Shown one piece after another: positions 1 to 5,134 of a stretch of 5,134 bases of DNA. Below the pieces are notes generated by a model. It was not told where the DNA came from. It searched no databases and was given only the letters and a program-made list of their open reading frames with translations. Origin of the DNA: VRUE01 sp035548675 (GTDB taxonomy: Bacteria; Actinomycetota; Thermoleophilia; Solirubrobacterales; 70-9). The stretch spans positions 1 to 5,134 of the forward strand of contig DASZSJ010000116.1 of the NCBI GenBank assembly GCA_035548675.1. The letters run 5' to 3'. Within the stretch, counting starts at the first letter, position 1; each line of letters starts with the position of its first letter. Both the position numbers and the translations under genes were made by a program.

Positions 1-26
1 AACTCTCGCTTCACTGAATTTGACCG

Positions 27-824
27 TTAGGGCAGCACCGCGATCGCGCGCCCGGGGGCGCCGCTGGCGACGGCGATCTTCAGCGGCAGGAAGACAAAGG
101 AAGCGCCGCGGGCGGGCAGGCGCTCGAGGTTGGTCAGTCCCTCGATGAAGGCCATCTCGCGGCTGAGGCCCGCGCGGTGGACCTCGTTGCCCTCCTCGGC
201 CGAGCCGACGCTGGGCGCGTCGATGCCGATCGTGTTGACGCCGCGCTCGTGCAGGAAGACCGCAACGGCCGCTTCCGGCGCCGGCCAGGCGGGCCGGGAC
301 TGCAGCACGACCGGCTCGTGCAGGAAGGCCCGCCCGGCCTCGCCGCGCACGTAGTGCCGGGACCAGCCGGTCAGCAGCAGGACCACCTCGCCGGCCTCGA
401 AACGGCCATGCTCCTCCTCCCATTCTTCGAGGTGGGCGACCGCGATCGCCGGGCTGGCGCCCGGCCCGGCCTGGCCGTCGAGGTGGCGCAGGTCGACGAC
501 GGCCGCCGGACCGATCAGCTTCGAGAGGTCGAGCTTCTCGGCGCTGGTCGCGCCCAGCGGCCCCGCTTCGGGGAGCGGGGAGCCCGGTGGCGGGACGTAG
601 TGCGAGGGCGCATCGACGTGGGTGCCGGCGTGCTCATCGAGGATGAAGAAGTGGGTGACGTAGGGGCCGAGCGAGCAGGTGCAGGCGCCGGTCGGCAACT
701 CGTCCTCCTCGAACCAGCTCCAGTTCTTGTGGGCGAACGGCATGTGCTCCGGCCAGGTGGTTGGCAGGTGCTCGGAGAGCGTCACCGAGAGGTCGACGAT
801 CTTGTCCGCGTCGGCTCCGATCAA
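27..824 (-). CDS. Cyclase-family metal-dependent hydrolase (kynurenine formamidase-like)
   Basis: A 265-residue protein of the cyclase / KynB-like family (Pfam Cyclase, PF04199), whose members hydrolyse amide or lactone bonds with a divalent metal centre. The metal motif HAGTHVDAPSH lies at residues 65-75, giving likely ligands His65, His69 and Asp71. A second conserved block around residues 201-233 contains IDAPSVG, then His216 and Glu228. Their 12-residue spacing matches my recollection of the second metal-site pair in bacterial kynurenine formamidase. The N-terminus IVDLSVTLSEHLP is typical of the family, and the length is somewhat longer than KynB. There is no signal peptide, so it is probably cytosolic. 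The start is TTG at 824: an in-frame TGA at 831-833 rules out anything further upstream, and no good Shine-Dalgarno is visible. It lies 95 bp downstream of the exonuclease on the same strand. No tryptophan-degradation genes are present, so the substrate is unknown and kynurenine formamidase is only one option. Confidence 0.9.
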   Translation of the reverse strand: MIGADADKIVDLSVTLSEHLPTTWPEHMPFAHKNWSWFEEDELPTGACTCSLGPYVTHFFILDEHAGTHVDAPSHYVPPPGSPLPEAGPLGATSAEKLDLSKLIGPAAVVDLRHLDGQAGPGASPAIAVAHLEEWEEEHGRFEAGEVVLLLTGWSRHYVRGEAGRAFLHEPVVLQSRPAWPAPEAAVAVFLHERGVNTIGIDAPSVGSAEEGNEVHRAGLSREMAFIEGLTNLERLPARGASFVFLPLKIAVASGAPGRAIAVLP

Positions 825-865
825 GGCGCTTCAAGTACTACCACGGTTCCGGTCATTCGAACCAG

Positions 866-881
866 GGGCGGTGTCCCGCCC
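866..881 (-). terminator. GC-rich hairpin between exonuclease and cyclase genes, possible terminator
   Basis: GGGCGG and CCGCCC form a perfect 6-bp stem around a 4-base loop, about 40 bp past the exonuclease stop. A second small hairpin, GGGGC-gcc-GCCCC, lies at 899-911, closer to the stop. Neither is followed by a T-run on the minus strand, so this is not a classical intrinsic terminator. U-less hairpins are reported in high-GC actinobacteria, but a chance hairpin is also easy in such GC-rich DNA. Confidence 0.3.
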
Positions 882-919
882 AGCGTCGTGCTGCGCAGGG
901 GGCGCCGCCCCGTCCGGCG

Positions 920-1789
920 TCAGGCTGCGGCCAGCAGGCGTTCGGCCAGGCGGTTCATGCCGAGCTCGTGCGCGGCCTTCGCCGCGGCGAGCCAATCGGT
1001 CTCGCGGTCGGGCGGCGGCTCGACGCCGGCGTCGCGCAGCGTCGCGATGTCCTTGAAGGCGCGCAGGTCGTCAGCTGCCTCGATCAGAGCGCCGCGCAGG
1101 GCGGGGCGCCGCTCGCGGATCGCGTTCTCGAGGATCGCCTCGAGCGAGCCGTGGCGGCGCAGCAGCTCGGCCGCCGTCTTCGGCCCGACGCCCCTGGCCC
1201 CCGGCAGGCCGTCGGCGGGGTCGCCGCGCAGGGCGATGAAGTCGGGCACTAGCGCCGGCGCGACCCCGTAGCGCTCGCGCACCTCCGCCGGGCCCACCGC
1301 TTCGGCGCCTTTGGTCCCGGTCTTGACGTAGAGGACGGTGACCCGGTCGTCCGCGCACTGGTACATGTCGCGGTCGCCGGTCAGGAGCAGCGCCCGCCCG
1401 CCCGCCGCGGCCTCGCGCTTGGCGAAGGTGCCGAGCAGGTCATCGGCCTCGAGCTCCTCGCTCGTCGCCACCGTCCAGCCGAAGGCGGCGAAGAAGTCGT
1501 GGGAGAGCGTGAACTGGTGGGGCAGGTCATCGGGCATCGCCGCCTCGCGCTCGGCGTGGTAGCTCGGATAGAGCTCGGTCCGGTAGGAGGCCGCGTCGGG
1601 CCCGAAGCAGAGCGCCACCGCGCGCGGCTCGTGCAGCTCGACCTCCTTGAGGATCAGGTTCGCCGTGCCCAGCAGTGCGTTGACCGGCCGCCCGTCCGGC
1701 CCCACGATCGAGTCCGGCAACGCATAGAAGGCCCGAAAGAGCATCGAAGGCGCATCGACAGCAAGCAACGGCCCAGCCACACCCGCCAC
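920..1789 (-). CDS. Stand-alone 5'-3' exonuclease / flap endonuclease (FEN family)
   Basis: A 289-residue protein equivalent to the 5'-nuclease domain of DNA polymerase I, without a polymerase. Such enzymes remove 5' flaps and RNA primers with two metal ions; the actinobacterial stand-alone type includes mycobacterial Rv2090/FenA. Visible motifs are VDAPSMLFRAF with Asp12, ELYPSYHAER at 72-81, ELEADD with Glu114, Asp116 and Asp117, TGDRD with Asp139 and Asp141, and the helix-3-turn-helix block GDPADGLPGARGVGPKTA at 189-206 with Asp190 and Asp193. The usual FDA motif near residue 63 instead reads FGPDA, so one metal ligand may be displaced. Length fits a complete nuclease domain. GTG at 1789 is the longest start. 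A second GTG at 1780 (residue 4) is equally plausible, because a TAGGGT box ends 7 bp before it. The gene is divergent from the CMD gene and shows no functional link to the cyclase. Confidence 0.93.
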   Translation of the reverse strand: MAGVAGPLLAVDAPSMLFRAFYALPDSIVGPDGRPVNALLGTANLILKEVELHEPRAVALCFGPDAASYRTELYPSYHAEREAAMPDDLPHQFTLSHDFFAAFGWTVATSEELEADDLLGTFAKREAAAGGRALLLTGDRDMYQCADDRVTVLYVKTGTKGAEAVGPAEVRERYGVAPALVPDFIALRGDPADGLPGARGVGPKTAAELLRRHGSLEAILENAIRERRPALRGALIEAADDLRAFKDIATLRDAGVEPPPDRETDWLAAAKAAHELGMNRLAERLLAAA

Positions 1790-1793
1790 CCTA
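1788..1793 (-). promoter_or_regulatory. Candidate -10 box TAGGGT for the exonuclease gene
   Basis: On the minus strand TAGGGT (TAnnnT) overlaps the first possible GTG at 1789 and ends 7 bp before the second GTG at 1780. If used, it would give a leaderless or nearly leaderless mRNA starting translation at 1780. No convincing -35 is seen; the upstream bases are the G/C-rich tandem repeat. Confidence 0.3.
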
Positions 1794-1832
1794 ACGGGGG
1801 CCGAACGGGGGCCGACGGGGGGCCGACGGGCC
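1794..1832. repeat. Short G-rich tandem repeat in the divergent intergenic region
   Basis: About three and a half copies of a 10-11 bp unit, ACGGGGGCCG with small length changes (an extra A in copy 1, an extra G in copy 3, a shortened last copy). It fills the space just upstream of the exonuclease start. The remainder of the intergenic region (1833-1899) holds the CMD promoter candidate and a GACATAGCGACAC stretch with GACA repeated 8 bp apart. The runs of four to six G on the plus strand could favour a quadruplex, but they may simply be slippage-generated repeats. Confidence 0.75.
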
Positions 1833-1884
1833 TCAAGCGTGACATAGCGACACGTTTTCGGCCCGTCGGCGGTGGGAAGTGGGA

Positions 1885-1890
1885 TACGGT
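1885..1890 (+). promoter_or_regulatory. Candidate -10 box TACGGT of the CMD gene, leaderless arrangement
   Basis: TACGGT (TAnnnT) ends 9 bp before the ATG at 1900, so a transcript starting at about A1896-A1900 would begin at or just before the start codon. It sits inside a small dyad, GGGA-tacgg-TCCC, at 1881-1893. The same ATACGGT string occurs upstream of the SDR gene (2479-2485) and near the window end (5111-5117). No clear -35 is visible. Confidence 0.45.
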
Positions 1891-1899
1891 CCCGGACCT

Positions 1900-2454
1900 A
1901 TGGCGAACCTGGCCGAGCCCCGTATCGCGCCCGGCGGTCGGCAGCAGCTCGGCCTGCTCAACGCTGGGATCGCGCGGATCGCCGGGCTGGCGACGCGCGG
2001 CGAGCCGCCGCGGATCTTCACCACGCTGGGCCGCCACCGCGGCCTCTTCCGCCGCTGGCTCTGGTTCGCCGGCGCCCTGATGCCGGGCGGCAAGCTGCCG
2101 CGGCGCGAGACCGAGCTGGTGATCCTGCGCGTTGCCCACAACACCGGCAGCGAATACGAGTGGAGCCAGCACGAGCGGATCGGCGCCCGGGTGGGGCTCA
2201 GCGAGGAAGAGATCTCGCGCGTGCGCAGCGGCCCAGACGCGCCCGGCTGGCCCGAGCGTGAGGCGCTGCTGCTGCGCGCGGCGGACGCGATGCACGCCGA
2301 GCGGCAGATCGGCGACGAGCTCTGGACCGAGCTCGCCGGCCACTACGACGAGGTGCGCCTGATCGAGATCTGCATGCTGATCGGCCACTACGAGATGCTG
2401 GCGATGACCCTCAACACGCTCGCGGTCCAGCCCGAGCTTCCCGCGCGGCTATGA
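1900..2454 (+). CDS. Carboxymuconolactone decarboxylase (CMD/AhpD-like) family protein
   Basis: A 184-residue, mostly helical protein of the CMD/AhpD-like fold. The family signature is at residues 68-95: RRETELVILRVAHNTG, then SEYEWSQH ending in His91. AhpD and its peroxidase-like relatives have a CxxC pair here, whereas this protein has Ser-Glu-Tyr-Glu-Trp. The only cysteine I see is near the C-terminus (in EICMLIGHYE), so thiol redox chemistry like that of AhpD is unlikely. The C-terminal helix EICMLIGHYEMLAMTLNTL is typical of the family. ATG at 1900 is preferred over an in-frame GTG at 1879, because the -10-like TACGGT lies between them and the extra residues are not family-like. There is no Shine-Dalgarno, in line with leaderless translation. 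It is the first plus-strand gene, followed by the SDR after 61 bp containing a palindrome. The substrate is unknown; aromatic or lipid catabolism is only a guess. Confidence 0.88.
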   Translation: MANLAEPRIAPGGRQQLGLLNAGIARIAGLATRGEPPRIFTTLGRHRGLFRRWLWFAGALMPGGKLPRRETELVILRVAHNTGSEYEWSQHERIGARVGLSEEEISRVRSGPDAPGWPEREALLLRAADAMHAERQIGDELWTELAGHYDEVRLIEICMLIGHYEMLAMTLNTLAVQPELPARL

Positions 2455-2456
2455 GC

Positions 2457-2503
2457 TTCCGGTGCGCTTTATCCCCCTATACGGTGCAGAAGGCGCACCG
2501 GAA
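2457..2503. repeat. Palindromic element 1 (11-bp arms around a TATACGGTG centre)
   Basis: TTCCGGTGCGC (2457-2467) is perfectly complementary to GCGCACCGGAA (2493-2503), with a 25-base centre. Inside the centre, TT/AA pairs continue the stem, and the core TATACGGTG (2478-2486) covers the dyad axis at 2480. The element begins 3 bases after the CMD stop and ends 12 bases before the SDR start. It resembles elements 2 and 3 in layout and in the centre, but its arms are a different sequence. It could be an operator, an I-shaped terminator or an RNA structure; there is no T-run after it. Confidence 0.85.
2480..2485 (+). promoter_or_regulatory. Candidate -10 box TACGGT of the SDR gene
   Basis: TACGGT within TATACGGT lies 30 bp before GTG 2516, predicting a transcript start near 2491 and a leader of about 25 bases. 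It falls exactly at the axis of palindrome 1, so the promoter and the dyad overlap. No recognisable -35 is present at the usual spacing. Confidence 0.35.
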
Positions 2504-2515
2504 CGGTGGTGGATC

Positions 2516-3370
2516 GTGGCCGTGAATGATCTACGGGGCAAGCGCTGCTTGATCACCGGAGCGGCGAGCGGGATCGGGCGGGCGACGGCGCTGGCCGCGG
2601 GCACCCGTGGCGCCGAGCTCTTCCTCACCGATCGCGACGGCGAGGGCCTCGAGCGCGTTGCCGCCGAGGTCCGCGCCGCCGGCGGCACCGTCACCCACTT
2701 CGCCGCGGCCGACGTTGCCGACCACGAGGCGGTCGTCGCCCTCGCCGCCGAAGTGCACGCGCTCGTGCCCAGCGTGGACGTCGTGATGAACATCGCCGGC
2801 ATCTCCACCTGGGGCAAAATCGAGCAGCTCGAGCACGAGCACTGGCGGCGCACGATCGAGATCGACCTGATGGGCCCGATCAGCGTGCTCGAGTGCTTCG
2901 TGCCGCCGATGATCGAGGCCCGTCGCGGCGGCCACATCGTCAACGTCTCCTCGGTCGCCGGCCTCTTCGGCCTGCCCTGGCACGCCCCCTACAGCGCCGC
3001 CAAGTTTGGCCTGCGCGGCGTCTCGGAGGTGTTGCGCTACGACCTGCGCAAGAACCGGATCGGAGTCAGCCTGGTCTGCCCCGGCGCGGTGAAGACGCCC
3101 CTGGTCGGCACCGTCGACATCGTCGGGATCGACCGCGAGAGCCCGAAAGTCCGCAGGCTGATCGAGCTCTTCGAGCGCCGCGCCGTCAGCCCCGAGAGCG
3201 TCGCCGAGAAGATCGTCGAGGCGACCGAGAAGAACCGCTACATGGTCTTCACCTCCCCCGACGGCCGCCTCCTGCACTGGCTGCAGCGCCACTTCGAACC
3301 GGCCTACCGGCTCGTGATGCGCGTGATGAATCACCAGCTCGAGCGCGCCGCCGCCTCCTCCTCCCGCTGA
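2516..3370 (+). CDS. Short-chain dehydrogenase/reductase (classical SDR)
   Basis: A 284-residue NAD(P)-dependent oxidoreductase with a Rossmann fold. It has the cofactor motif TGAASGIG at residues 14-21, an acidic residue after strand 2 (TDRD, Asp39) that usually favours NAD(H), and NIAG at 92-95 (the NNAG variant). The catalytic residues are Ser146, Tyr159 and Lys163 (YSAAK), and PGAVKT at 189-194 follows. The tetrad Asn position reads IDLMG, with Asp117 instead of Asn; mycobacterial SadH-like SDRs, as I recall them, also carry Asp there. The C-terminal tail, roughly 50 residues with a hydrophobic HWLQRHFEPAYRLVMRVM stretch, is longer than in FabG and may touch a membrane or substrate. The start is GTG 2516 or GTG 2522, both behind GGTGGTGG. 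An in-frame GTG at 2462 is disfavoured, because translation from it would run through the palindrome and the -10 box. The substrate is unknown. The stop codon lies inside palindrome 2. Confidence 0.92.
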   Translation: MAVNDLRGKRCLITGAASGIGRATALAAGTRGAELFLTDRDGEGLERVAAEVRAAGGTVTHFAAADVADHEAVVALAAEVHALVPSVDVVMNIAGISTWGKIEQLEHEHWRRTIEIDLMGPISVLECFVPPMIEARRGGHIVNVSSVAGLFGLPWHAPYSAAKFGLRGVSEVLRYDLRKNRIGVSLVCPGAVKTPLVGTVDIVGIDRESPKVRRLIELFERRAVSPESVAEKIVEATEKNRYMVFTSPDGRLLHWLQRHFEPAYRLVMRVMNHQLERAAASSSR

Positions 3371-3415
3371 CTTCGCCTTTGTGACCCCATATGCCGCCGG
3401 AAGCGCGAAGTCAGC
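3366..3415. repeat. Palindromic element 2 (11-bp arms around a CATATG centre)
   Basis: GCTGACTTCGC (3366-3376) is perfectly complementary to GCGAAGTCAGC (3405-3415). The 28-base centre holds the 6-bp palindrome CATATG (3388-3393) exactly on the dyad axis at 3390.5, plus TT/AA pairs near the arms. The left arm includes the SDR stop codon TGA (3368-3370). The right arm ends 31 bases before the ABC ATPase start, roughly where a -35 for that gene would fall. The centre (CTTT, GACCCC, ATATG, GGAAG) parallels elements 1 and 3. No T-run follows it. Confidence 0.88.
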
Positions 3416-3432
3416 CGGTGGGGTCGGTCCTC

Positions 3433-3438
3433 TAGGTT
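3433..3438 (+). promoter_or_regulatory. Candidate -10 box TAGGTT / start region of the ABC operon
   Basis: TAGGTT (TAnnnT) ends 8 bp before GTG 3447, the same close spacing seen before the CMD start, which would make the transcript leaderless. The AGG in it could instead be a weak Shine-Dalgarno about 10 bp from the start. The right arm of palindrome 2 lies about where the -35 would be, so repression through that dyad is possible but only inferred. Confidence 0.35.
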
Positions 3439-3446
3439 TCGTCGCC

Positions 3447-4217
<771 letters not shown>

Positions 4218-4233
4218 GGCGCGGGGTCACGCG

Positions 4234-5001
4234 GTGAGCGCCGCGCAGATCCGCCTGGCGACGCTCTGGCGCCGCGAGGTCAACCGCTTCATGAAGATCA
4301 AGAAGCAGACGCTGGGGGCGCCGCTGCTCGAAACCTTCCTCTACATCATGGTCTTCGGCGCCGCCCTCGGCTCGCGGATCAAGCACCTGCACGGGATCGA
4401 CTACATCCTCTTCGTCATCCCCGGCCTGATCATGATGGCCTTCTCGACCAACGCCTTCGCCAACAACTCCTCCTCGATCCTGCAGCAGAAGTTCCAGGGG
4501 GCGATCCAGGACCAGCTCTCCTCGCCCGCCTCTCCCCGGGAGCTGCTGCTCGCCTTCTCGCTCGGCGGCTTCATGCGCGGGCTGATCGTCGCGACCCTCA
4601 CCTTCCTGGTCTCGGTGGTCCTCGTCGGCCTGCCGGTCGAGCACGTGCTGGTGCTGGTCCCCTCGCTCTTCCTCGTCGGCTTCTTCTTCGCCCAGCTCGG
4701 CGTCCTCACCGGGGTCCGCGCCGAGCAGTTCGACGACGTCGCCTTCGTCCAGACCTTCGTCCTGCAGCCGCTGATCTTCCTCGGCGGCGTCTTCTACTCG
4801 GCCGCGTTGCTGCCCCAGCCCTTCGAGACCCTGACCCGCTTCAACCCGATCTACTACATGATCAACCTGGTCCGCTACGGCTTCGTCGGCTTCACCGAAG
4901 TCAGCGTCGCGCTCTCGCTGCTGGCGCTCACCGCCGCCACCGCGGCCCTCTTCTTCGTCAACCTGCGCCTCTTCACCCGCGGCTACAAGCTGCGCGCCTA
5001 G
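4234..5001 (+). CDS. ABC-2 type transporter permease (YadH-like)
   Basis: A 255-residue integral membrane subunit, the partner of the preceding ATPase. Hydrophobic segments at about residues 27-46, 57-77, 104-130, 138-161, 171-190 and 225-247 give the six helices of the ABC-2 family. Family-typical strings include HGIDYILFVIPGLIMM near 53-68, NAFANNSSS at 73-81, the cytoplasmic KFQGAIQDQLSSP at 86-98, FDDVAFVQTFVLQPLIFLGG at 166-185 and FNPIYYMINLVRYGF at 203-217. These align closely by eye with E. coli YadH. The likely role is export of a lipid, glycan or drug-like molecule, but the cargo cannot be read from sequence. The N-terminus carries a basic amphipathic stretch, usual for the coupling helix. 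GTG 4234 is the start; GAGG at 4216-4219, overlapping the ATPase stop, is a distant and weak ribosome site, so coupled translation is likely. Its TAG stop sits in a CTAG shared with a possible convergent frame. Confidence 0.94.
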   Translation: MSAAQIRLATLWRREVNRFMKIKKQTLGAPLLETFLYIMVFGAALGSRIKHLHGIDYILFVIPGLIMMAFSTNAFANNSSSILQQKFQGAIQDQLSSPASPRELLLAFSLGGFMRGLIVATLTFLVSVVLVGLPVEHVLVLVPSLFLVGFFFAQLGVLTGVRAEQFDDVAFVQTFVLQPLIFLGGVFYSAALLPQPFETLTRFNPIYYMINLVRYGFVGFTEVSVALSLLALTAATAALFFVNLRLFTRGYKLRA

Positions 5002-5134
5002 ATGAGTGATTCCACGAATTTCGTCAGCAACGGACCCAGGAAGAGGCAGAAGCCGACCGACAGGCGATTTTGGGCGAGCCCGCGGTGTCGAGTGTTGAGT
5101 TGACCCACGTATACGGTGGCAAACCAGACACTCG
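4998..5134 (-). CDS. Possible 3' end of a convergent small membrane-protein gene (partial)
   Basis: On the minus strand a frame is open from the window edge to a TAG at 5000-4998, giving at least 43 residues. Its last part reads RLSVGFCLFLGP followed by LLTKFVESLI, which resembles the closing transmembrane segment of a small membrane protein, preceded by a basic loop (NTRHRG). Its stop and the permease stop share the tetranucleotide CTAG. Against it: base composition is less GC-rich than the neighbouring genes, third positions are less G/C-biased, another minus frame is open for 36 codons here, and palindrome 3 lies within it. An open frame of this length is not improbable by chance. No family is recognised. 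If it is not real, 5002-5134 is an intergenic stretch with only the palindrome. Confidence 0.28.
   Translation of the reverse strand, partial: SVWFATVYVGQLNTRHRGLAQNRLSVGFCLFLGPLLTKFVESLI
5089..5134. repeat. Palindromic element 3, cut by the window edge
   Basis: CGAGTGT (5089-5095) is perfectly complementary to ACACTCG (5128-5134), with the dyad axis at 5111.5. The palindrome GTATAC (5109-5114) falls exactly on that axis, within TATACGGTGG. The centre TTGACCCACG-TATACGGTG parallels the centres of elements 1 and 2. The right arm reaches the last base of the window, so the full arm may be longer: the left side continues outward as GTGT. It lies 88 bp past the permease stop. It could serve the ABC operon's end or the promoter of a gene beyond the window. 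Confidence 0.7.

Noticed and set aside
1..30. Plus-strand frame NSRFTEFDR ending in TAG at 28-30, possibly the tail of a convergent gene.
   Set aside because: Only nine codons are visible, which is far too little to support a gene.
845..863. GGTTCGAATGACCGGAACC on the minus strand, which recalls a tRNA T-arm.
   Set aside because: The flanking bases do not form acceptor, D or anticodon arms, and the T-stem does not pair correctly. It is only a 5-bp inverted repeat upstream of the cyclase.
177..1271. Long plus-strand open frame opposite the cyclase and exonuclease genes; similar long frames opposite the SDR (2531-3469) and the ABC genes (3477-4196, 4075-4644).
   Set aside because: These are antisense shadows caused by high GC and scarce stop codons. 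Their translations are Arg/Gly/Ala/Asp-rich with no motifs, whereas the opposite strand encodes clear families.
1879..1899. Upstream GTG start for the CMD protein.
   Set aside because: The extra seven residues would be encoded by the -10-like box and the small dyad, and do not resemble the family N-terminus.
1858..1916. TCGGCC and GGCCGA arms centred on the same axis (1887) as the GGGA-tacgg-TCCC dyad before the CMD gene, a possible fourth palindrome.
   Set aside because: The arms are only 6 bp, GC-rich and far apart, and the surrounding centre lacks the CCC run and the GAA/CAA of the other three. Chance is likely.
2462..2515. Upstream GTG start for the SDR, adding 18 residues.
   Set aside because: It lies inside the left arm of palindrome 1 and upstream of the TACGGT box; the added residues precede the normal SDR start and look non-coding.
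3381..3446. Upstream GTG start for the ABC ATPase, adding 22 residues.
   Set aside because: It begins in the loop of palindrome 2, and the added Gly/Ala-rich residues are absent from family members.
5094..5100. GTTGAGT fits the integron attC core GTTRRRY, and variable-arm palindromes recall attC sites.
   Set aside because: No matching RYYYAAC partner is found, elements 1 and 2 lack these cores, there is no integrase, and the genes are ordinary chromosomal families in mixed orientation.
5002..5103. A 33-codon ATG frame starting immediately after the permease stop.
   Set aside because: It has no ribosome site, a low-complexity basic composition and no family resemblance. A frame of this length is expected by chance, and it runs into palindrome 3.

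Overview
This is a GC-rich window with mostly GTG or TTG start codons. It suggests a high-GC actinobacterium, possibly of the Thermoleophilia (Solirubrobacterales/Gaiellales) type. That placement is inferred from composition, start-codon usage, TAnnnT-type -10 boxes close to start codons, and the stand-alone actinobacterial style of 5'-3' exonuclease. It is not proven by a marker gene.

Layout. The left third is on the minus strand: a metal-dependent cyclase-family hydrolase (27-824) and, upstream of it, a stand-alone FEN-type 5'-3' exonuclease (920-1789). A divergent intergenic region (1790-1899) carries a G-rich tandem repeat and a candidate promoter on each strand. The remainder is on the plus strand: a cysteine-less carboxymuconolactone-decarboxylase-family protein (1900-2454), a short-chain dehydrogenase/reductase (about 2516-3370), and a two-gene ABC-2 exporter of the YadG/YadH type, with ATPase at 3447-4217 and permease at 4234-5001. 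The last 133 bases are less GC-rich. They hold a third palindrome and possibly the 3' end of a convergent membrane-protein gene.

How the genes relate. Only the ABC pair clearly works as a unit, with 16 bp between its genes. The CMD-family protein and the SDR are compatible with oxidation of a lipid or small molecule, but nothing in the window names a substrate. The exonuclease is DNA maintenance and looks unrelated to its neighbours.

Most interesting signal. The junctions after the CMD gene, after the SDR gene and after the permease gene each carry a long inverted repeat of about 47-54 bp. The arms (11 bp perfect in the first two; 7 bp visible and cut by the window edge in the third) differ in sequence but stay complementary. 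The centres are similar: a CCC run, then an ATA-containing core (TATACGGTG in two, CATATGCCG in the other), then GAA or CAA. The TACGGT part also reads as a -10 box and recurs just before the CMD start codon. Variable arms around a conserved centre look like a structural or regulatory element family, and no named feature type explains them.
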